Below, in pieces: positions 1 to 5,569 of a stretch of 10,590 nucleotides of DNA. Within the stretch, counting starts at the first letter, position 1. Each line of letters starts with the position of its first letter. The position numbers and the translations under genes are program-made. Below the pieces are notes generated by a model. It was not told where the DNA came from. It saw nothing but the letters and a program-made list of their open reading frames with translations, and did not search any database. Location: positions 1 through 10,590 of the forward strand of contig FR887115.1 in the NCBI GenBank assembly GCA_000436735.1, written 5' to 3'. The DNA is from Firmicutes bacterium CAG:170 (lineage in GTDB: Bacteria > Bacillota > Clostridia > Oscillospirales > Oscillospiraceae).

Positions 1-191
1 AGCAGGCTGGCAGGTCCCGGCTGCTCCGAAAGCTCCTCCGGACGCTCGATGGCGTACAGTCCGCGCGCGGTCAGCGGGTCGCGCCGGACGAGAATGACCA
101 GCGGGGCAAAGGGCGCGTCCGCCGCCGCGGCGTCGGGCGGGATGTCCTCCGTTCCGCACAGGCAAAAGCCCCTCCAATTATAATAGCTCAT
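1..191 (-). CDS. Hypothetical protein, N-terminal 63 residues, cut by left window edge
   Basis: The gene starts at ATG 191 and runs off the left edge, so only about 63 residues are visible. They begin MSYYNWRGFCLCGTEDIPPD and continue with an Ala/Asp-rich stretch, a hydrophobic strand (APLVILVRRD) and an acidic, proline-containing segment. The start is supported by a strong Shine-Dalgarno AGAAAGGAG, 10 nt upstream on the minus strand. The start codon lies inside the last codons of the large upstream gene (14-nt overlap, different frame), so the two are almost certainly co-transcribed and probably translationally coupled. I do not recognise the family. The visible part shows no signal peptide or membrane helix; the two early cysteines (CLC) could be structural. 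The tight coupling suggests that it works with the HD/NadD-like fusion protein, but this is inference. Confidence 0.7.
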   Translation of the reverse strand, partial: MSYYNWRGFCLCGTEDIPPDAAAADAPFAPLVILVRRDPLTARGLYAIERPEELSEQPGPASL

Positions 192-3100
192 GTTCAGCAG
201 GCTCCTTTCTGCGGATGCGGTCCAGCTGCTGGAGGCTGTCCAGCAGATAGGCCGACGCGGGCAGCGACCCGTCGTGCAGCATGCACTGGCCCTGCTCCGG
301 CAGGCGCGGACGGTAAAGCGCCTCGCCGAGCCGCCGGATGGTCAGCATCGAGGCAAACTGCTCCTGATGCGCCTTTTCCAGTGCCCGCAGGATCTCCAGC
401 GCGTTTTCCAGCGCCGTTTCGGACAGCGCATAGACACGCTCCGGCGCGGCATCGCGGAAATAATTCGGATAGTAATACGGCAGGATGAGGTTGATCGACG
501 GAAGGCTCCGCTTCCGGCTGCGCGTGCCCTCGACGCTGTCGCCGCCGAGGAAGGGATAGAGCAGGCTCTCCGTCACCCAGTAGTGCAGATTCGGGATGAA
601 ATACTCGCATTCCACCGCGCGGCCCTGCGCCTGCATGATGTCGCGGCCGCGGCCCGACAAAATGGCGACGACGATCTTCTCCGGCTCAAAGCCCTCCTCC
701 CGGAATATCTTATCCAGCTTTTCGATGCGGTAGCCGTTGTGCAGCAGATCGTCCACCAGCAGCACGGGCCGCTCGAAGCTCTTGAGCATCCGCACCTGAT
801 TGCGCAGCGGCGAATAGCCCGGGAATTCCAGAATGTCAAACCGCCGCAGATCGGCGTCGAAGCATTTTTCCGCGTGCAGCGTCTTGGTGACGATGTGCGG
901 CACGACAACGTCGGAGAGAATTTTTCCGTAGGGAACGCACATATCCCGGCAGAGCCGTTCGCCCGGCGCGAGCTTATCCACGCCGCCGATGCGCTGCACG
1001 CGCTCCATGAGCGACTGATTGAGAAGCTCGGAATCGAAGCACAGCAGGAGCTTTCCGGGGAACATCCGCCCCAGCACCGCGCGCAGACGCGGCCGCGCCC
1101 GCATCACCGCCGCCTTGACGGCGGGATCGTCATGGTGCGGCTGCTTGATGGTGAGCATCACGTCCTGCAAAAGCATGACCGGCGCGCGCATATCCACGCA
1201 GTAAACGCCGTCTCCGGACGGGATGGGCAGGAAGCCCAGCTGCAAAAGCGCCTCGCGCAGTGCGGCGTTCTCCGGCGCGCAGCGGCAGACGGCGTAGGTG
1301 TGGTCGCCGTCCAGACAGCGCGCAAGCAGCTCGTTGAGCAGCATCCGGCAGCGCTCCATGTCCCGGACGCCGTCCGGGAAGCCGAGCGCGTCCACCAGCA
1401 GAAGCCGCCCGGAGGCGCGCTGGCGCACCTCTCTGGCCGCATCGAGAGAGCCGAGGCGGTCGTAAAGCTCCCGCACCTGAATGGTGTGGCCGACGGCCCA
1501 CGCCGCAAGCTCCGCGCTCTGGCGGAGCGTAACGCCGATGGGCGACGGATGCGCCAGCAGCGCTTCGCGCATCTTCTCCGGCAGCTCCGGCGCGTCGGAC
1601 AGATAGAGGTGATATTGCAGCTCCTGCCGCGAAAGCTCGCTCTTCGACTCCGGCTCGCGGATATACAGGCCGTTTTCGTAGATGAACGACTGCACGACCG
1701 GATCGACCAGCATCGAGATATCCAGCCCCCGGTCCACATATTCGCGGATGCGCGTGGAGCTGACCGTCTCATAGAAGGCCGGGAGCGTCAGCACGCGCAG
1801 CTTGCCGCGGATGATGCCGGAAAAGTCCTGCCTGCCGGAGTCCGCGTCCTCGCCGCGATAGAAAATAATGTGGTTATATTCCGCCGCGGAGCCGGGCTGT
1901 GTGCTGCGGTAGGCGGAGGCATTGCGGATCACGTCGCTGCCCGCGACGAGATAGACCTCCCGACCCGGCAGGAGCGTCTTGAGCTGCGCCAGATCGCGCG
2001 GCATGGCGATGTTGATCGGGATATCGTCCGGGAACAGGTAGGTGTCCCACTGGTCGGCGGCGGAGATGGCGACGATCTGGCGGCGCAGAAGCTTCGCCAG
2101 CGTCTTTTTGCTCCACGAGAACTCGTCCACCGCGAGATAGACCTCGAAGCCGAGGCTGCGGATGCGCTCGACGATCTGCTTGTGTCCGGCGGAGAAGGGG
2201 TCGAAGGTGCCGGGGAAGAAGGCGGCGGGCTTCTGCGGCCCGAATGGAAACGCGCCAAGCTCCACCTCGTGCTGCACCAGAAAGCGGTAGAGGTGATTGA
2301 GCATCGCCGCCGTGTGGAACACCGTCAGCCGCGCCTGCCGCGGCTGCGACAGCAGCGTCAGGAGCTTCTTGTGCAGCCGTGCGAACAGCACTCCGCGCAG
2401 GGCAAGCGGCAGGCAGCCGCTTCCGAACACGCGGCAGCAGAGCACCTGCATCGCCGCCTGATGCACGGAGTCGTCATAGTGGCTCACGCCGGTCATAAGG
2501 TTGCCGAGAAGCCGCCACGTCATTTCGTCGGACTGCCCGCGCAGGGAGACGACGACCTCACCGATGGCCTCGAGCGCCACACAGGCCGTGCGCGGCGCGG
2601 CGCCATGGGCCATTTTTTCGAGGTATTCCACCGACTCCAGAAGCTCCTTTTCCGGCAGCAGGCAGATGAAGCGCCCGATGTAGGGCGGGATGAAGCGCGT
2701 GATCTGCTCCTCACCGGTCTCCAGCTCCCGAAGGAGGTCGCAGGCGATCTCGTTGGCCTGATCGGCGGAGAGCATCGGCGCGATGCGCAGCAGGTGCTGT
2801 CCGGCGGACTCGCGCACCGGCAGATGCTCCGACACGCAGAGAAGATTGGAAAAATGCAGCGCCGTGTGGAACACGTTCCGGCCGCTTTCCATCGCATCGG
2901 CGCACAGCAGCGAGATCTGCTCCAGCTTCACCGTCCAGTGGACGGCGTTTTTCAGATTGCTCAGATAGAGCAGCGAAATTTCCGCCTCGCTCAGCGCCGC
3001 CTGCGGCGTGCCGGTCAGAATGCCGCGCAGATAGGCCAGAGCGGGTTCATTTTCCACCGGCTGTGCGGCGGCCAGCGCCGACACCGGCCCGCGCAGCGCG

Positions 3101-4806
3101 TCGAGCGCACGCAGATGGCGCAGGAGCTGCATGGCGATCACGCGGCAGCGGAGCTCCTCGCTTTGCAGCATTTCCCGCAGCGTCCCCAGCAGCGCCGGAA
3201 GCGCGTCCTGCGGAAAATAGCGGCATGGGACGTGGCACAGCGCGTCCGTCAGCACGAACCGCCTCGCGTCGTCCGGCGCTTCCAGCGCAGCCAGCAGCGG
3301 AGCCAGCAGATGCGGGGCCTGTTTTTCCTCGCAGGCGGCGAACATGCTCTGGCAGATGGTCTTGAGGGAATTGGCGATGCGAAGCGCGTGCTTCGGCGAA
3401 TATTTCCGGTCGGGATACAGGCACGCCTGCATATAAAACTTCCAAAGCTCCACCGCCTCGTCCAGCAGCGCCGCCATCGCGGGAGTCATCGCGCCCTCGT
3501 GCGCGCCGTGCGGGCGCTCCTTGCGGTATTTGGGGCCGCTGTTGGCCAGCAGCTCGCCCATGATCTCACCGGCAGTGCGGCGGACGTCTCCGTCCGGGTG
3601 GATCAGCAGCTCATACAGCAGCGCCAACAGCTTTTTCTTGTTCTGCTTGGAGAGATAGGTGCTGTATTCGCGGAAAAGCGTCAGATCGGTGCGGATGCGG
3701 TGCAGATTTTTTTCGCTCTTGGCCTGTTCCAGCAGGCGCGAGAACGACTGCTCGATGCTGACCGCCCGCATGAGGCGGATGGAGCCGGAGAGCGTCCGGC
3801 TGCGCAGCGCCTGAAGCGCCTCCTCCGCATCCATCAGCGAGGCGTCCTTCTGCTCGGATGGCAGCAGCTCGTCCGTGTCAAGCTCCGACGGAACGCCATA
3901 GGACGCCAGAAGCCGTTCAAAATCGCGGAGCTTGGAATAGACCGTCTGATACCGCCGCTGCTTTTCCGGCGTCATGTCGGCCAGCTTCGAGAAGATCATC
4001 TCATACGAGGCCGCCAGCGAGTAGACGCGGATGCGCTCGCGGCCGTTTTCGCGGATGCCGCGCACGCGGAAGTCCGCGTAGATCAGCAGCAGCGATTCGA
4101 TCGGCAGATTCTCGAATTCGAGATCCCACGTCGAGTGATTCGCCGCGACGTGGCCAAGCTCCTCCATGCCGTTTTCGCTGAACCACTGCCAGGTATAATA
4201 ATAATGAAGGTAGGGGATGCGCGCGGCGTCCTCGCCCCGGCAGCCGAATTTTCCGATGTCATGGCCGAAGGCGGCGGCGCTGACCAGCGGCAGATCGACC
4301 GGAATTCCGGCACGGCCTGCCAGAATGGCCGTGTGCAGCGCCAGATTGTGGACGCCGATGGTGTGCGAGGCGGGGTCGAAGCTCCGCAGCTCGCGCGTGA
4401 TGCGCAGCAGCGCCAGAACGTGGCCCTCACGCACGGCGCGCAGGAAGGCAGCGTATTCCTCTTTCACGCGGCTCTGCCCAAGCGCCTCCGGCGGAAGCTC
4501 CAGAAGATCGGTCAGCGGGTCAGGATCGCCTGCGTACCGCGCAAAGAGCGCCTCCAGCACGGACAGATACTCCGTCTGCTCCGGCGTCAGCGCCTCCGCC
4601 GGATGCGCCTCGTCCGGGAAAAGATTCGCGCTCAGGCGGCTGCAAAGCGCATCCAGCCATGCCTCCGGCTCCGGCAGCTCCGGCCGGAGCTGCTCCAGCG
4701 CTTTCCGGCAGAGCGCCGCGTCGTGCCCGTCCAGCGCCAGCAGCGCGGGAGTGTCCCGGAGCGCCTCCGGGAGCGCGTCATAGTTTTCGTTTCCTCTGTA
4801 TCGCAT
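178..4806 (-). CDS. Giant multidomain protein: HD domain, HEAT-like repeats, NadD-like nucleotidyltransferase, GNAT-like and PRTase-like domains
   Basis: About 1542 aa, numbered here from Met at 4806 (MRYRGN). Residues 148-250 form an HD-type metal phosphohydrolase domain: H153, H182-D183 in GHDIGKFG, H201, H224 and D245 in IYADFRV. Residues 346-860 are helical and Leu/Ala-rich with HEAT-like units. Residues 861-1048 resemble nicotinate/nicotinamide mononucleotide adenylyltransferase: GTFDPFSAGH at 866-875, AGSDVI at 955-960 and SSTRIREY at 1016-1023, followed by a NadD-like tail. Residues about 1087-1196 look GNAT-like (ends in PENAALREALLQLGF) but lack a clear acetyl-CoA loop. Residues about 1246-1416 look like a type I phosphoribosyltransferase; VLLVDDLLHNGYR at 1348-1360 replaces the usual Thr/Ser residues of the PRPP loop with Asn and Arg. 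An alternative start at 4875 adds 23 residues, but that ATG falls inside the likely -10 element, so I prefer 4806 (GGTGG 5 nt upstream). There is no signal peptide or membrane helix, so the protein is probably cytosolic. Family knowledge: HD proteins of the YqeK type often accompany NadD. The actual reaction is unknown. Confidence 0.85.
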   Translation of the reverse strand: MRYRGNENYDALPEALRDTPALLALDGHDAALCRKALEQLRPELPEPEAWLDALCSRLSANLFPDEAHPAEALTPEQTEYLSVLEALFARYAGDPDPLTDLLELPPEALGQSRVKEEYAAFLRAVREGHVLALLRITRELRSFDPASHTIGVHNLALHTAILAGRAGIPVDLPLVSAAAFGHDIGKFGCRGEDAARIPYLHYYYTWQWFSENGMEELGHVAANHSTWDLEFENLPIESLLLIYADFRVRGIRENGRERIRVYSLAASYEMIFSKLADMTPEKQRRYQTVYSKLRDFERLLASYGVPSELDTDELLPSEQKDASLMDAEEALQALRSRTLSGSIRLMRAVSIEQSFSRLLEQAKSEKNLHRIRTDLTLFREYSTYLSKQNKKKLLALLYELLIHPDGDVRRTAGEIMGELLANSGPKYRKERPHGAHEGAMTPAMAALLDEAVELWKFYMQACLYPDRKYSPKHALRIANSLKTICQSMFAACEEKQAPHLLAPLLAALEAPDDARRFVLTDALCHVPCRYFPQDALPALLGTLREMLQSEELRCRVIAMQLLRHLRALDALRGPVSALAAAQPVENEPALAYLRGILTGTPQAALSEAEISLLYLSNLKNAVHWTVKLEQISLLCADAMESGRNVFHTALHFSNLLCVSEHLPVRESAGQHLLRIAPMLSADQANEIACDLLRELETGEEQITRFIPPYIGRFICLLPEKELLESVEYLEKMAHGAAPRTACVALEAIGEVVVSLRGQSDEMTWRLLGNLMTGVSHYDDSVHQAAMQVLCCRVFGSGCLPLALRGVLFARLHKKLLTLLSQPRQARLTVFHTAAMLNHLYRFLVQHEVELGAFPFGPQKPAAFFPGTFDPFSAGHKQIVERIRSLGFEVYLAVDEFSWSKKTLAKLLRRQIVAISAADQWDTYLFPDDIPINIAMPRDLAQLKTLLPGREVYLVAGSDVIRNASAYRSTQPGSAAEYNHIIFYRGEDADSGRQDFSGIIRGKLRVLTLPAFYETVSSTRIREYVDRGLDISMLVDPVVQSFIYENGLYIREPESKSELSRQELQYHLYLSDAPELPEKMREALLAHPSPIGVTLRQSAELAAWAVGHTIQVRELYDRLGSLDAAREVRQRASGRLLLVDALGFPDGVRDMERCRMLLNELLARCLDGDHTYAVCRCAPENAALREALLQLGFLPIPSGDGVYCVDMRAPVMLLQDVMLTIKQPHHDDPAVKAAVMRARPRLRAVLGRMFPGKLLLCFDSELLNQSLMERVQRIGGVDKLAPGERLCRDMCVPYGKILSDVVVPHIVTKTLHAEKCFDADLRRFDILEFPGYSPLRNQVRMLKSFERPVLLVDDLLHNGYRIEKLDKIFREEGFEPEKIVVAILSGRGRDIMQAQGRAVECEYFIPNLHYWVTESLLYPFLGGDSVEGTRSRKRSLPSINLILPYYYPNYFRDAAPERVYALSETALENALEILRALEKAHQEQFASMLTIRRLGEALYRPRLPEQGQCMLHDGSLPASAYLLDSLQQLDRIRRKEPAEHELL
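202..210 (-). promoter_or_regulatory. Ribosome binding site of the partial gene starting at 191
   Basis: The minus strand reads AGAAAGGAG, 10 nt before ATG 191. It lies inside the 3' coding end of the large gene. It decides the start of the partial gene and supports translational coupling across the 14-nt overlap. Confidence 0.7.
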
Positions 4807-4870
4807 CGCCGCCACCGGCCCTTCCCTTCGATCCGCCGCGGCATTGGCCGCAGGCGGTGTTTTTGTTTGT

Positions 4871-4899
4871 ATCATAGCACAGTTTTTTCCGCGCTTCCA
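4871..4899 (-). promoter_or_regulatory. Probable promoter of the giant HD/NadD-like gene
   Basis: On the minus strand an extended -10 (TGCTATGAT, hexamer TATGAT at 4871-4876) lies 17 nt from a weak -35 (TGGAAG at 4894-4899, 3 of 6 matches). Transcription would begin near 4864, giving a leader of about 58 nt before ATG 4806. The ATG at 4875 overlaps the -10 hexamer, which argues against it as the start codon. Confidence 0.5.
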
Positions 4900-4911
4900 G
4901 ATTTTTTCCGC

Positions 4912-4943
4912 AAAAAATGCCGCAGAGGAGCGCACCTCCGCGG
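4912..4943 (-). terminator. Terminator-like hairpin upstream of the giant gene (minus strand)
   Basis: On the minus strand, CCGCGGAGG (4935-4943) pairs with CCTCTGCGG (4920-4928) over a 6-nt loop, nine pairs including one G-U. CA and then six T (4912-4917) follow. It could be a second, backup terminator for the xanthine dehydrogenase operon. It could instead be an attenuator, if a promoter lies further upstream than the one at 4871-4899. Confidence 0.5.
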
Positions 4944-5012
4944 TACGGACTTTGCTCCGCAGGCCCATCCTTTTCTGTACCAGTCGGTGCGGTATCGCTT
5001 CGCGGACATCCT

Positions 5013-5032
5013 TTTTCCGGCTTGCCGGAAAA
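5013..5032. other. Perfect stem-loop with CTTG/CAAG tetraloop
   Basis: TTTTCCGG (5013-5020), CTTG, then CCGGAAAA (5025-5032): a perfect 8-bp inverted repeat with a 4-nt loop. Neither strand has a following T-run, so it is not a classical terminator. It sits between the operon terminator at 5063-5092 and the hairpin at 4912-4943. The function is unknown. The stretch 4944-5060 otherwise holds no convincing gene; a 45-codon minus-strand frame there reads like shadow sequence. Confidence 0.35.
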
Positions 5033-5062
5033 GAATGGAGAGAAAAGAGGCGCGGGCACGCG

Positions 5063-5092
5063 AAAAGGCTCCTGCCGGACGGCAGGAGCCTT
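5063..5092 (-). terminator. Intrinsic terminator of the xanthine dehydrogenase-ferredoxin operon
   Basis: A perfect 12-bp stem, AAGGCTCCTGCC (5065-5076) and GGCAGGAGCCTT (5081-5092), with a 4-nt loop. On the minus strand it begins 3 nt after the ferredoxin stop codon and ends in a short T-run (TTTT at 5063-5066). Position, stem length and orientation fit a rho-independent terminator for the minus-strand operon. Confidence 0.85.
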
Positions 5093-5095
5093 CTG

Positions 5096-5566
5096 TTATT
5101 TCCGCAGGATGCCGCGCACGTCGCGGATCGCGCCGCGCGGACATTTTACAAGGCACTGGCCGCAGCTGAGGCAGAGCGTCTCGTCGATGCGCGAGAGGTT
5201 ATTTACCACGCTGGCCGCCCCGGAGGGGCATGCCTTGACGCACAGGCCGCAGCCGATACAGCTGACCTCGCACTGCTTCCGCGCGTCCTTGCCGGGCGCT
5301 TCGTTGGAGCAGGCGACCACGATGGGGAAGATCCGCTCATGGACGTGCAGCACGCCGCGCGGACACTCGCGCGTGCATTTGCCGCAGCCGAGGCATTTTT
5401 CCCCGTTGACCTCGGCCACGCCGAGGTCGTTGATCTCGATGGCCTCAAACGGGCAGACGCTGACGCAGACGCCGCAGCCGACGCAGCCATAGATGCAGTC
5501 TGCCGTCGCGCGGCAGCCGCCGCTGCAGGCGGCGTAGGCCACCTTTTTTGAGGGCTTTTTCACCAT
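5096..5566 (-). CDS. RnfB-like polyferredoxin with four 4Fe-4S motifs, probable electron acceptor of xanthine dehydrogenase
   Basis: 156 aa, soluble, with no signal peptide or membrane anchor. Four complete CxxCxxCxxxCP motifs are visible: C28/31/34/38, C58/61/64/68, C103/106/109/113 and C132/135/138/142. Additional cysteines C14, C18, C24, C86 and C99 lie at places typical of the ferredoxin part of RnfB, whose membrane-anchored N-terminus is missing here. ATG 5566 lies 3 nt after the TGA of the preceding xanthine dehydrogenase gene, with a GGAAGG-type ribosome binding site inside that gene's end, so the two form one transcription unit closed by the terminator at 5063-5092. Because the dehydrogenase lacks an FAD domain, this protein probably takes its electrons and passes them to other ferredoxins or a membrane complex. 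The fold and clusters are clear; the partner assignment is inferred from gene order. Confidence 0.9.
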   Translation of the reverse strand: MVKKPSKKVAYAACSGGCRATADCIYGCVGCGVCVSVCPFEAIEINDLGVAEVNGEKCLGCGKCTRECPRGVLHVHERIFPIVVACSNEAPGKDARKQCEVSCIGCGLCVKACPSGAASVVNNLSRIDETLCLSCGQCLVKCPRGAIRDVRGILRK

Positions 5567-5569
5567 GGC

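Noticed and set aside
4807..4968. Longer N-termini for the giant protein, starting at 4875 or 4968
   Set aside because: The 4875 ATG lies in the probable -10 hexamer and has no good ribosome binding site. The 4968 start would place coding sequence across a terminator-like hairpin and a promoter. The start at 4806 remains a preference, not proof.
190..5169. A plus-strand open frame of 1659 codons covering the whole giant gene
   Set aside because: It is the antisense of a gene with clear domain motifs. GC-rich codons rarely create stops on the opposite strand; its translation is Arg/Gln/His/Ala-rich with no recognisable domain.
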